A DNA stretch of 64,000 nt from Flavobacterium davisii (GTDB taxonomy: Bacteria; Bacteroidota; Bacteroidia; Flavobacteriales; Flavobacteriaceae). The notes below the pieces were generated by a model that did not search any database, was not told the origin of the DNA, and was given only the letters and a program-made list of their open reading frames with translations. The position numbers and the translations under genes were made by a program. The stretch covers positions 1,426,001-1,490,000 of the forward strand of contig NZ_CP067378.1 in the NCBI RefSeq assembly GCF_019565505.1. The letters run 5' to 3'. This document shows, piece after piece, positions 29,610 to 39,747 of the stretch (positions are counted from its first letter, which is position 1; the number at the start of each line of letters is the position of its first letter).

Positions 29610-30380
29610 ATGAGTATAACATCTATTCATAAAAACATCCAATCGCAAAAGGATATACTACTAAATCATCCTTTATATCCCAAAATTAAAACATTAGAAT
29701 CCCTTAATATTTTCCTTGAACACCATATTTATGCTGTGTGGGATTTCATGTCTTTATTAAAAGCTTTACAAAATCAATTAACCTGTACTAAGACTCCTTG
29801 GAAGGCTTCTCCTAATCCTGAAACTCGTTATTTAATAAATGAAATTGTTTTAGCAGAAGAATCTGACTTGGCTTTGGATGGCAAACGTTTAAGTCACTAC
29901 GAAATGTATTTAGAAGCTATGCAAGACTGCGGCGCTTCTATTAATGAAATCAAAAGTTTCTTAAAAAACACAGATGAAACTCAAAATATCTTTATAAGTA
30001 TTAATCAAAGTGAACTAGGAAAGGCCGTAAAAGATTTTTTAACCTTTACCTTTAAAGTTATTGAAAAAGGACAAGCTCATGAAATAGCAAGTGCATTTAC
30101 CTTTGGAAGAGAAGACTTAATTCCTAGCATGTTTACTGCTATTTTAAAAAATTTTAAAGAATCATTTCCTGAAAAAGATTTCTCTAAATTAATTTATTAT
30201 TTCGAACGTCATATCGAACTTGATGCAGATGAGCATGGCCCTATGGCAATGAAGATGATCGAGTATTTGGCAAATGATAATCAAGAAAAATGGAATGAAA
30301 TGGAGAAAATTGCAATTGAGGCTCTAGAAAAACGAATCGCTTTATGGGATGCAATTGAAAAAGCAATTGACTCTATATAA
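29610..30380 (+). CDS. DUF3050 family protein (haem-oxygenase-like fold)
   Basis: 256 residues from ATG 29610 (MSITSIHKNIQSQKDILLNH); an in-frame start 18 codons earlier overlaps the preceding terminator and is rejected. All-helical, with conserved His/Glu pairs in LEHHIYAVWDFMSLLKALQ, RYLINEIVLAEESDLALDG and FERHIELDADEHGPMAMKM, consistent with a di-iron or haem-oxygenase-like fold. Biochemical role unknown. It is followed by a long-loop hairpin shared with the ferredoxin gene. Confidence 0.85.
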   Translation: MSITSIHKNIQSQKDILLNHPLYPKIKTLESLNIFLEHHIYAVWDFMSLLKALQNQLTCTKTPWKASPNPETRYLINEIVLAEESDLALDGKRLSHYEMYLEAMQDCGASINEIKSFLKNTDETQNIFISINQSELGKAVKDFLTFTFKVIEKGQAHEIASAFTFGREDLIPSMFTAILKNFKESFPEKDFSKLIYYFERHIELDADEHGPMAMKMIEYLANDNQEKWNEMEKIAIEALEKRIALWDAIEKAIDSI

Positions 30381-30392
30381 TAAAAGAAATAA

Positions 30393-30453
30393 AACTGCCC
30401 GAAAAAATCTTATATAGGTAAAAAATAATTAAACGCTATTTTTTTCGGGCAGA
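30393..30453. terminator. Long-loop hairpin between DUF3050 and ferredoxin genes
   Basis: CTGCCCGAAAAAA / TTTTTTTCGGGCAG stem enclosing about 32 nt; T tracts within the stem on both strands fit convergent termination. Confidence 0.6.
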
Positions 30454-30460
30454 ATAATCA

Positions 30461-30796
30461 TTATTCAGCTGGTGCCAATTCAATTTCTAATCCATTAATT
30501 TCAGGAGTTATTAAAATCTGACATCCTAAACGACTATTTTCTTTTACATTTAAGGCTTCCCATAGCATTGCCTCTTCATCTGGATTTTTTTCAGGTAATT
30601 CTTCTACCTCATTTAAGATATAACACTGACAGGAAGCACACATGGCCATTCCACCACAAATCCCTATAGTTCCTTCTGGTGCTAATTCATAAGCACGAAC
30701 TAACTCCATAATATTCATATTCATATCCGTTGGCGCTTGTACCTCATGAATTACCCCTTCTCTATCCTTTATTTTTATTACAATATCTAAAGACAT
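30461..30796 (-). CDS. [2Fe-2S] ferredoxin
   Basis: 111 residues. Cluster ligands are visible in GICGGMAMCASCQCYIL, and a distal Cys in SRLGCQILI, the adrenodoxin-like arrangement. It transfers single electrons in the cytoplasm. Upstream of it, in the opposite direction, lies tRNA-Ala. Confidence 0.92.
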   Translation of the reverse strand: MSLDIVIKIKDREGVIHEVQAPTDMNMNIMELVRAYELAPEGTIGICGGMAMCASCQCYILNEVEELPEKNPDEEAMLWEALNVKENSRLGCQILITPEINGLEIELAPAE

Positions 30797-30855
30797 ATTT
30801 TTTTATTACAAAAATAGCGATATTTACAGAAAAACATTAAATTTGGCAAAACTTT

Positions 30856-30929
30856 GGGGGATTAGCTCATTTGGCTAGAGCGCTACGCTGGCAGCGTAGA
30901 GGCGACCGGTTCGAATCCGGTATTCTCCA
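30856..30929 (+). tRNA. tRNA-Ala (GGC)
   Basis: 74-nt cloverleaf: acceptor GGGGGAT / ATTCTCC (two G-U pairs), D arm GCTCATTTGGCTAGAGC, anticodon loop CTGGCAG (GGC), T arm CCGGTTCGAATCCGG, discriminator A. CCA not encoded. Confidence 0.95.
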
Positions 30930-30955
30930 CTAAATTAACCAAAACCAAAAACCAA

Positions 30956-30983
30956 GGACGTCTCGTTAGAGGCGTTTTTTTTA
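30956..30983 (+). terminator. Intrinsic terminator after tRNA-Ala
   Basis: Stem ACGTCTC / GAGGCGT with a GTTA loop and eight T. Confidence 0.85.
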
Positions 30984-30995
30984 TCTCACAATAGA

Positions 30996-31900
30996 ATGAA
31001 AAAAAGTCAACTACTTATTTTACTTTTATTTTGTTTTTTAAAGACTTACTCTCAAGAAATTATCACAACTCTTCCTGACACTATAACACATTGGAAAAAA
31101 CAAAACAAAATTGCTTTAGAAGTCAATCAAATAAGCTTTATTAACTGGAATGCTGGTGGTAACAATTCTATAGCGGGTTTACTTAAAGGTGATTTTAAAA
31201 GAATTTTTCAACATAAAAATATAAAATGGCATAATGAGCTCTCATTCCGTTATGGTATAAACAAGCAAGATGGTCATGAAATAAGAAAAACAGAGGATGT
31301 TTTTCTTATTAACTCAACTTTAGGTTTTAAAAAGATAGTATTTCCAACTGGCATTATTCCGCTAAATTAAATTTCAACACTCAATTCACAAATGGATACA
31401 AGCATCCTAATTTTGACAAACCAATTTCCAGTCTTTTTGCTCCTGCTTATTTATTTATAGGTTTTGGTACGGAATATATCAATAAAGAACAAAATTTTAA
31501 AATATACTTATCACCTTTAACTGAAAAATCTACTTTTGTATTTAATACTGATTTAGCAAATGAAGGCGCTTTTGGTGTTGAAAAAGGAAAAAAATATCGA
31601 AATGAAATTGGAGCACTTATAACAGCTTTTCATAGAGATGAAATATACCAAAACATTTACCTAGAGAACAAAATAAATCTTTACACGGACTACTTAAATA
31701 ATTTTGGCAATATAGATATAAACTGGCAATTACAATTCGATTTTATTATAAACAAATATGTTTCTGCTAATATTAATGCTAACTTATTATATGATGACGA
31801 TGTAAAAACTAAAAATGAAATAAATGGACAATTAATTACTTCTGGAGCCAAAATACAATTCAAGCAAATAATTGGTATTGGATTAAATTATTCTTTTTAG
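30996..31900 (+). CDS. DUF3078 outer-membrane protein, frame broken once in this sequence
   Basis: About 301 residues after repair. Signal peptide MKKSQLLILLLFCFLKTYSQ; then the family hallmark NQISFINWNAGGNNSIAGL and a beta-barrel rich in aromatic residues, ending in IIGIGLNYSF, a Bam-type terminal strand. The break lies at about 31350-31362; adding one base rejoins SAKLNFNTQFTNGYKHPNFD. Function of DUF3078 proteins is unknown; they are abundant in flavobacterial outer membranes. Confidence 0.85.
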
Positions 31901-32144
31901 AAAAGATCTTTACAAGAATTAAGTAAATGGGGGTAATAAAACTTAGATCATATCAACTTACAATAACAAATTCTTTATAATGCAAGAGGTGAAGAGATTA
32001 TACCTTTTTATTAACTTTAAATTGAAATAGGTACTCATTTTTGCTCATAGTATAGTAAAACTACACTTGTAGTAAAAGATAAAGTACCTTATTTTTTACC
32101 ATTTTCTTTATTTTCAAATTCTTTTCTTGTAAATTATTACAAAA

Positions 32145-32663
32145 CTATCGTTGTCTTATAACGATTAATTTTCTTTTTTCAAATTTCACTTCTAATGAAT
32201 CTCGGTATATTTTTTTTAATTAAAACCCCATTACAATCTGCATTTAGTCGGGTTTTAAACAAGTGATTATTTATTCTTACCAAAATGAGTTCTTCTTCAT
32301 TTCCTTGTGATTTTATATAGCCATAAAATTTTACATCTGGAAAAGGCGTTTCTTCAATTATTTTAACAGGTTTAACAGGTTTTGGTATTTCTTTTTTAGG
32401 TTTAGGTAAACTATTGTTTACGAATGGTTTCGTATTTTCTATTTTAGGTTCGTTTCTTGATTTTAAAAAGGATCTATAGAAAGGCTACTTAACAAAAATG
32501 TATCCTTTTCAATTTTGGCGGGCAACTTTGTTAAGATATTATTTTGATAGTTAATTTCCGTTTGTTTAGCTTGAAAAAAATGACTTATGTATTTATATAT
32601 TACGGTCCCCCATAGACCTAGAACTCCTATTAATAAGATAATATTTATTTTTTTTTTCATCAT
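32145..32663 (-). CDS. PilP-like small pilus/secretion protein, frame broken in this sequence
   Basis: N-terminal membrane anchor (MMKKKINIILLIGVLGLWGTVIYKY), then a proline/lysine-rich linker (PKPKKEIPKPVKPVK), then a short beta domain (FYGYIKSQGNEEELILVRIN). That layout resembles PilP/GspC-type proteins that connect the inner-membrane complex to the secretin. Break one at about 32462-32467: adding one T rejoins FLKSRNEPKIENTK. A second one-base change in an A run near 32200 would give a natural ending (IYRDSLEVKFEKRKLIVIRQ); without it the stop is at 32180. Last gene of the pilus operon. The label rests on layout and context. Confidence 0.55.
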
Positions 32664-33625
32664 TAATTTATCAATAAACTATTGGCTTTACTATATCCTA
32701 ATCCAACATTTCCTGCTTTATCTTTACTTTTTACTCTCCAAAAATAAGTTCCTGTACTGGTCATTTTTTTTTGATAACTTGTTATAGTGGTAATTTGACT
32801 TTCAAAATTTTTAGTAAAATCAATATCCGTTGCAAACTCTATTATATAGGAATCAATTGGAGATTTAATAACACCTGCATCCGAATCTAATTTCCAACTA
32901 AAATCTATGGTTGTATTTACTTTACGTGAATCAGAATTATTGGGTAATAAGTTTTGTGGTGCATTGGGAGGTGTCGTATCCAATGAAAATGCAGCTTTAC
33001 TAAATTCAGTAGCTGAAGTTGTATTTATCGCTTTAATCCTCCATTCATAAAGAGCATCTGATTTAAGAATACTGGCATCTAAAGCATAAGTTGATGATGT
33101 AATGCCTTCTTTAGAAAGTAATAACAAATTTCCATTTGTCATGTCGTATAATTCTAAAGTATAACTTGTGGCAATTTTAATGGGATCCCAAATTAGAGTT
33201 AAATTATTTCTATTTGTAAAGAATCCATTTGAAGGGCTCTTTAAAATTACGAGTTGGTTTTCTAAGCTGGTCGGTAATTTTACATCAAAAGAAATAGGAA
33301 CGGTATAGTTAGACTGATAGCCTGCGTTTTCACCTCTAATTTTAAACTTATAATTTCTCGGTTGTAGTGAGAGTTTTAAAGCCGTTTTGGATGTTAAGGT
33401 ATCTTTTATGATCAACGCTTTTTTATCCTCAATTTGCAAATGGTATTTATTGGCTCCTTTTAGGGCTTCCCATTGAAAAACCACAATATTGCTTTCTATA
33501 AATGTTCCTTCTTTAGGTGATAAAACATTTAGCGTATCGGTCGTAATATCTTTTTCTAAGATATCCTCACATGCTATCATGCTAATTGCTAAAAATAAAA
33601 ACAATATGCTGTTAAATACCTTCAT
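32663..33625 (-). CDS. Lipoprotein with Fn3/Ig-like domains in the pilus operon
   Basis: 320 residues. Lipoprotein signal with lipobox SMIAC (Cys 19). Three beta-sandwich repeats begin LNVLSPKEGTFIES, LVILKSPSNGFFTN and PNAPQNLLPNNSD; each holds a W-containing strand (FQWEALKGANKYHLQIED, LIWDPIKIATSYTLELYD, FSWKLDSD) typical of Fn3-like modules. It overlaps the upstream PilO-like gene by 14 bp and the downstream PilP-like gene by about 1 bp, so it is a true operon member. It could be a pilotin-like or surface subunit; no function is established. Confidence 0.7.
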   Translation of the reverse strand: MKVFNSILFLFLAISMIACEDILEKDITTDTLNVLSPKEGTFIESNIVVFQWEALKGANKYHLQIEDKKALIIKDTLTSKTALKLSLQPRNYKFKIRGENAGYQSNYTVPISFDVKLPTSLENQLVILKSPSNGFFTNRNNLTLIWDPIKIATSYTLELYDMTNGNLLLLSKEGITSSTYALDASILKSDALYEWRIKAINTTSATEFSKAAFSLDTTPPNAPQNLLPNNSDSRKVNTTIDFSWKLDSDAGVIKSPIDSYIIEFATDIDFTKNFESQITTITSYQKKMTSTGTYFWRVKSKDKAGNVGLGYSKANSLLIN

Positions 33626-34133
33626 AATTTTGAAATATAAGTTTTAAATGTAATTTTTCTTCTTTTTCATTTTTCTTTTCAGTGAAAAAATGCAGACTAA
33701 CAAGCTTTGAACTTTCAAATAGATTCTCAAAGTCATACACTGTTTTTAATAGCTGATTGGTATTACCTGATAATATGATGCTGTTGGTAATAGCTGAAAA
33801 ATGTTCATCTTTAAAATAATGTATAGGTTTTATCCCATCTATAGCTACTTCTGGATGATTCTTTGCTACGAAATCAATAATTTCTTGTTGTACTATTTCT
33901 TTTTCTTTTTGACTTTTACCTATTAGGAGATCCAATTTGGTAACTTCTTCATTCAACTTGCTTAAACCTGAAGTTTTAGAGTCAATTTCTAATGATTTTT
34001 CATTTAGCGACTTGTATTCTGCATAAGAAGCTATAAGTTGACTAAATGAACGCTTATAAGCTGTAATAGCTAGTAAGCAAAACACTACTAGTAGTGCTTT
34101 AAATTTTTGCTTAAAAGTATACTGATTAAACAT
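33612..34133 (-). CDS. PilO/GspM-like protein
   Basis: 173 residues: one N-terminal membrane helix (FKALLVVFCLLAITAY), a coiled coil (YKSLNEKSLEIDSKTSGLSK onward) and a small ferredoxin-like domain (IDGIKPIHYFKDEHFSAITN, then TVYDFENLFESSKLVSLHFF). This is the PilO/GspM plan. It overlaps the upstream GspL/PilN-like gene by 8 bp. Assigned by topology and position; sequence similarity is weak. Confidence 0.65.
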   Translation of the reverse strand: MFNQYTFKQKFKALLVVFCLLAITAYKRSFSQLIASYAEYKSLNEKSLEIDSKTSGLSKLNEEVTKLDLLIGKSQKEKEIVQQEIIDFVAKNHPEVAIDGIKPIHYFKDEHFSAITNSIILSGNTNQLLKTVYDFENLFESSKLVSLHFFTEKKNEKEEKLHLKLIFQNYEGI

Positions 34134-35300
34134 GATTCAATATTATTTTAATCTCAAATTGTGACTTGTTTTTTTTATCTTTTTTAAGATTAACTATTTC
34201 AAATTTCCGCATCCAGTTGAGTTTTTTTAGATCGGTTAACCAGTTATTAAAAACACCTTCTTTATAAGTTTGTCCCTTAATAACAATTGTATTAGGAGTC
34301 ATCAGTATTTTTTTATCAATCCTAATTTCCTTATCTATTGGAGCATAATTTAACTCATTGAGTTTTATATCATGGGGTATTGTTTGTAGTATATCAAAAG
34401 TATAATGTGATATAAATTTATTGGATATTAGTCCTGATTCATTTAAAATCATAAACTGTTGTTCTCTTCGTTTTTCTAATTTTTTAATTTGTTTGTATGA
34501 TTGATTTGAGTAAATGACTTCCATATTAAGATCTGCAATCTTTCCGTTAAAATACTGAATAACCGTATAACTTATGGAAAGTAGTATAAAAAATGATACT
34601 AGCATAGTTAGACCTAGCTTATTAAACGCTTTTTCATAAATTATTTCTTCTAGTTTAATTTTATTTTCAGTTTTAGTAATCACCTCTGGTTGCAAGAAAA
34701 AGTGTATAGCACTTGCATAAAGGGGTAAATGTGAGCTTAACAGATTATCTTCTCCCACTTGAATGGAAGTTGTTGTATCATTTTTGACAAAACTTTCTAG
34801 TTCATTTTCTTCAAAAATTAATTCTAATTCACCTGCTTTAATCGTGGTATTTTTGATATGATTTTTCAAAAAAGCAACTGGAAAAGCTCCGATATACACA
34901 TCTAATATTTGAAATTGATTGGCATGAAAAAAATGAATAGTTTCTTCAACTAAAGCATTTCTGCAAAAACTTATAAATCCTACTGCTTCATTTTGAAAGG
35001 TCGTATGATATATACTATTAAAATCGACCGTTTTTAACCAATTAACATCTGCTTCATTCTGATTATCTATTTTTTTGTTTAATATTCCTTTACCATCTAT
35101 GGACAATACAATGGGTGTTTTGGTATCAATTGCTTTTAAAAATTTTTCAAAACTATCAAACGTTCTAGCAGCTACTATATTGAGTTTATTCCCTTTTTTA
35201 AGAACTGTCAATACATAAAATATGTCCGCCTGTTCTTTTTGACAAGACCGACGACATTTATTTTATTGAATTTAATTATTTTACTTAAATATTGTAACAT
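34126..35300 (-). CDS. GspL / PilM-PilN-like assembly protein, frame broken once in this sequence
   Basis: About 391 residues after repair: a cytoplasmic actin-like/PilM-like N-terminal part (residues ~1-230), one membrane helix (LGLTMLVSFFILLSISYTVI), then a PilN-like periplasmic part with a coiled coil and a ferredoxin-like fold (IDKKILMTPNTIVIKGQTY). The start is ATG 35300, overlapping the secretin stop (TAATG), which implies translational coupling. The N-terminal 30 codons are rejoined by adding one A to the run near 35240 (GLVKKEQADIFYVLTVL). It would recruit the ATPase and link to PilO. Confidence 0.7.
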
Positions 35301-37222
35301 TAGTATACAACAGTTGGTTTAATGAATATATGAAGCTTAGCATCGCTTTTCGATTTTTTTCGGCTACTAGTGAACCATTTTAGAATGGGGATTCTAGAAA
35401 TTAATGGAACTCCTGTACCTGAATTTTCTTTTTTCAATTCATCAAGTCCTCCTAATAAAATCATCTCTCCATTTTTAACTCGTACTAAAGATTCAAATTT
35501 TTGGGTTGCTTTACCGGAGGAGCATTTTCACCAGCCCTACCCAAGAATGAACTTTTTTCAACTGCAATATTTAGCGTCACGTTTTCATCTGTTGAAACAA
35601 AAGGCTTAATAGATACGCTCAAATTAGCATCCGTTGGTTTCCAAGTGCCTGATTGCAAAATATTGTTTCCTATGTTATTATTACTCAAAATTTGATTGTT
35701 TTGCTCAAAATAATAGCTAGTTTCGCCAATGGCTAACTTAGCTTCATGTCCACTAATAGTAGCTATTTTAGGGGTTGATTCTACTTTTAGTATAGAGTTG
35801 TTTTCTAACAATTTTAAATTAGCATAAAAACTCTCTGTTACCTTTCCTATTTTGAATAAACCAAAACCATTAAAAGCATTAATTAAACTATTTATTGAAG
35901 AGCTATTTAAAGACATGTCCGCAGTAGGATATAAAGTACCCGAAGTACCAATAGGAGTTTGTCCTTTTCCTAAAAGCCCTGCTTTAAAACCAGTTTGAAT
36001 ATCATATCCTTTATTATATTGTGCTATAATTACTTCTATTTGTACCATCGGTACCACTTTATCTATTTGCTTTAAATAAAGACGTAGTTCATCAATAGCT
36101 TTTTTAGAACCTGAAAGAATTAAACTGTTTAATTCTACAAATTCTTTAATTTCTAGTTTTTCTGCAAAAACTCTGGGCAAAGACTGTTGTACGCTTTCGA
36201 TAGACCGGTTTTCTAACTGAATAATTTCTGTAGCTCTAAGACCTTCTGTAGCGTGTTCACCTATTAAATATAAATTATCCTGTTTTTTAAAGGTATATTT
36301 TTTTCCTTTAAAAACATGTTCTAATAAGTCATCAAAACTAATATGTTCGGCTGATAAACTTGCTTTCTCATTTTCAGGTTTATTATATAAAAAATAATTA
36401 ATATGTAATTTTTCAGCTGCTTCCGTTAAAATATCATTTACATCGGCAACATCTGCATTTACATTTAAAAAACCCGATTTATCCAATGTTATATCATAAT
36501 ATCCGAGGATTCCCTCGATTGGCTTTAGCTTGTCTATTTTTATTAGAACTATTAGTAGAATAAGAATTTAGATTATTAGGTTCTTTGTTTTTTTCTAAGA
36601 AGAAGAAACCATTTTCATCTTTTGAAACAACTAAATCATTTGATTTAGACATCATCTGTATTACTTGTTCAAAAGGTCTATTGAGTATATAAGAAGATAC
36701 TTTTAAATTCTTAATATCGGGAGCCAAAACTACATTTTTACCTGATTTATCAATAATGGTTTTTGCTACAGCAGGTAAGGAGTCATTTTCTAATCGCAAT
36801 GAAAGAAAATCATTTTCCTTGTTATAACTTACATCAATAAGTTTAGGTTGCTTTTTTTCAACTACTTTAATCTCTTTTCTCTTTTTAAAAACGACAATAT
36901 TGTTTAAAAAACCAACTTCTAAATCATACTTTTGTACTAAATGCAAGAATACATCTTTAACGGTTACATCATAAAAGTTATTTACTACCGTTTGATTTAA
37001 GTCAGTATCTACATCAATATTAAGTTGATGTTCTTCAGCAATCGAAGCTATAAAGTCATGCAAAGAAAGACCAGAAACATTAATTTTCAAGGCTTCATTT
37101 ATTCCTTTTTTTTGTTTTGCTAGTTCATCAAACTTATAACTTAACTGATTAATATCCTGTTGAGCAAAAGTTGAAAGAGATAAAACAAAACCTAAAAGGG
37201 AGTAAATAATTTTTTTAAACAT
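35300..37222 (-). CDS. Type IV pilus / type II secretion secretin, frame broken twice in this sequence
   Basis: About 640 residues after repair. Signal peptide MFKKIIYSLLGFVLSLSTFA; N-terminal STN/N0 and N1-like domains (LSLHDFIASIAEEHQLNID; repeats of SYILNRPFEQVIQM type); C-terminal secretin gate with VPMVQIEVIIAQYNKGYDI, KVESTPKIATISGHEAKLAIG and the signature GEMILLGGLDE, ending IFIKPTVVY. It forms the outer-membrane ring. Breaks: CCGAGG at 36503-36508 (CCAGG restores NPGYYDITLDKSGFLN) and CCGG at 35514-35517 (CCWGG restores APPGKATQKFESLVRVKNG). Both coincide with CCWGG. Confidence 0.85.
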
Positions 37223-37224
37223 TT

Positions 37225-38641
37225 TTATTGTGCAATTAAAATTGGATAAATTTCATCTAAAGAGGTTTCACCTTTGGCTAGTAGATCAAAAGCTTTATGC
37301 GCTAAAGTTTGATATTTGTTATTATTATCAAACATTTCAGCCATTTGATTATGTTTTATAGCCGTGGCCAATTTATTATCAACATTTACTACTTCATAAA
37401 TAGCAGTTCTACCTTTATAACCTGTATGAAAGCATTGGTTACAACCTGTAGTTTTATAATGTTTTTCAATAGGATATGGGAATTGAAAACTTAGAGGAAA
37501 ATCATCTAAGTTAACGACAATTTCTGATTTACAGTTTTCGCAAAGTTTTCGCACTAATCGTTGCGCAACAGATAGGTTTAAAGTCTCCGAAATTAGATAA
37601 GCGGGTACTCCCATATCTAACAAACGTGACATGGTACCTAAAGCAGAATTAGTATGTATGGTAGATAAAACCAAATGCCCTGTAAGTGAAGCTCTAATAG
37701 CCATAAGGGCTGTTTCAGAATCTCGAATTTCGCCCAGCATGATTACATCTGGGTCTTGGCGCAAAAAGGACTTTAATGCTGAGGCAAAGGTAAGCCCTAT
37801 ATCTTCTTTGAGTTGTACTTGATTGATTCCTTTAAGTGTATACTCTATTGGATCTTCAACGGTAACAATATTGCGTTTAGTATCGTTTAATAATTTTAAA
37901 GTAGCGTATAAAGTGGTCGTTTTTCCAGAACCTGTAGGGCCACTAATTAAAATTATACCATTAGGCTTTTTTACCGCTTGAAGATATTTTTCTAGTTCAT
38001 CATCTTTAAAGCCTAACGCATATAGGTCGATATTTGAAGCATCCTGTCCCAATAAACGCATTACTATTTTTTTCACCAAAAAGGGTGGGTAAAATAGACA
38101 CTCTAATATCAAAATTTTGATTTGTAATACGCCCATCTTGTGGCAATCGTTTTTCTGTAATATTAAGCTTTGCTTTTATTTTTACTTTATTAACAAGTTC
38201 TAAATAGTTTTCTTTTTCTATCTTGTATCTTTCTATAAGTTGTCCGTCAATTCGCAAACGAATTCGTGCATTATCTTCGTATACTTCAAAATGAATATCA
38301 CTACTTTTTAGTGCCTTTGCTTCTTCTAATAAAGATTCTAAAAAATCATTTTTTTCTACATCAAAATTCCTCTTTTTAGTATCTATACGTTCTTTTCTAT
38401 AATAAATAGACAATGCCTTGCTAATAGCATTAGTTGTGGAATCAAAAAGCTTGACATTTTTACCTGTTAAAAGTTCTAACTCTTCTTGGGTATTTAAATT
38501 GTTATTTTTAGTATCTATATATAATTCTAATAGATCCTCATTGGTTTGTTTTGGAATAACACGATAATGATTAGCCAATTCGCCTGAAATAGCTAAAAGA
38601 CTTTCGGTATCTACCAGTAAAGTATCTTCCATACCTAACAT
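37225..38641 (-). CDS. PilB/GspE-type assembly ATPase, frame broken once in this sequence
   Basis: About 472 residues after repair. An N1E-like domain, then the CTE ATPase core: Walker A GPTGSGKTTTLY, Asp box IVTVEDPIEY, Walker B LRQDPDVIMLGEIRD, His box LSTIHTNSAL, and a tetracysteine zinc motif (CENCKSE ... CNQCFHTG). It powers pseudopilin or pilin assembly. The break is in an A7 run at 38067-38073; A6 restores LFGEKIVMRLLGQDASNID. It is adjacent to the secretin (2-bp gap) and overlaps the prepilin peptidase gene. A GspF/PilC gene, which usually follows, is absent. Confidence 0.92.
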
Positions 38642-39121
38642 AATAATAGGAAAAAGGGTTCTAGAAAATTTTTAACAATCAATATAAATCCTAATAATAT
38701 GGACGAAAAACCAGCTAATGGAATAGACTTAATCTCTTTTTTCTTTAAGAATAAAAAATAAAGTATTATAGCAAATAACATACTAGTAATAAGGAATACT
38801 AAATATTTTTTCAATTCAAACAATGGCGTAATGGATACAAAAAATAACACATCTCCTAAGCCAAAATACGCTTGTAGTGGATTTGCAAAATTTTTATGTC
38901 TTATTCTCATATAAAGAACCATGGCACCAAAAATAAAAAGGAAAAAGCAAATGTTAACTAGTGCGCTTTTTTAAAATTAAGTTCAACGGGAAATGCAAAA
39001 GTAAGCTACCTACTATAAGAATTAAAATAGGTAACAAAATATGTAGGGCTCTATATTTCAAATCTTGATAAAAAATAAAACCGAGTATACTTAAGAGTAC
39101 AACCTGTAAAAACAAATCCAC
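38635..39121 (-). CDS. Short prepilin peptidase (A24 family), frame broken once in this sequence
   Basis: About 162 residues after repair, GTG start at 39121. Membrane protein with ~5 helices carrying both catalytic aspartates: FIFYQDLKYRALHI and the GxGD motif in AYFGLGDVLFF. It lacks the N-terminal zinc/methylase domain of PilD, as short TadV/archaeal-like forms do. The break is in an A6 run at 38967-38972; A5 rejoins LNLILKKSALVNICFFL. It processes the pseudopilin encoded immediately upstream. Confidence 0.82.
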
Positions 39122-39123
39122 TT

Positions 39124-39549
39124 TTATTCTTTCGTAACTTCAGTTAGCACTTTCGTATTGTTAATTTCCCAAGTATTAAAAGCACCATCACCATCCATAT
39201 CCGATACCGCGGTGGCTCTAGCCGAGAAACTCTCATTTGATGATTCCACAATTTCAACACGGTAAATAGCTTGACCTCCTTCATCCACCGTTTTTTCTTG
39301 TTCAAAACCTAATTCTTCCAGACTGCTTGAAAATTTAGAATATCTATAAAAATAACTTTTTTCTAAACCATATATCTGATTTAACATAGCTTGTGCTTCA
39401 ATAGATTTGGCTTGACTGATAACGGAAGTCTGATTGGGTAATACCATCAGCAGTAAGATTCCAATAATACAAAGTACAATGAGTATTTCTGTTAAAGAGT
39501 ACGCCTTGACCATCAAGTATTTATTGAAATCTAAAAACTTATTTTTCAT
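39124..39549 (-). CDS. Type IV pilin / major pseudopilin
   Basis: 141 residues. Class III signal: a short basic leader, then YSLTEILIVLCIIGILLLMV, where Glu at position 5 of the mature helix is conserved; the residue before the cleavage point appears to be Ala, not the usual Gly. The C-terminal half resembles GspG-like pseudopilins (EKSYFYRYSKFSSSLEELGF; SDMDGDGAFNTWEIN, a possible calcium site). First gene of the operon. Confidence 0.82.
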   Translation of the reverse strand: MKNKFLDFNKYLMVKAYSLTEILIVLCIIGILLLMVLPNQTSVISQAKSIEAQAMLNQIYGLEKSYFYRYSKFSSSLEELGFEQEKTVDEGGQAIYRVEIVESSNESFSARATAVSDMDGDGAFNTWEINNTKVLTEVTKE

Positions 39550-39747
39550 AGGTTTAAGAGAAATTTCGGGCGCAAAAATAGGAATTGTATTTGAGAAAAC
39601 AGTGTTTTTTCTATTTAAAGTGATTGTAATATTCTATAAAAATATTTAGAAGGTGTATACTACTTAGAAAAAAATATAAAATTTAGCTACTTTTACACGC
39701 TTAATCAATACTAAATCAGTTAAATTTTTATTTTAAAAAGATCTTCA

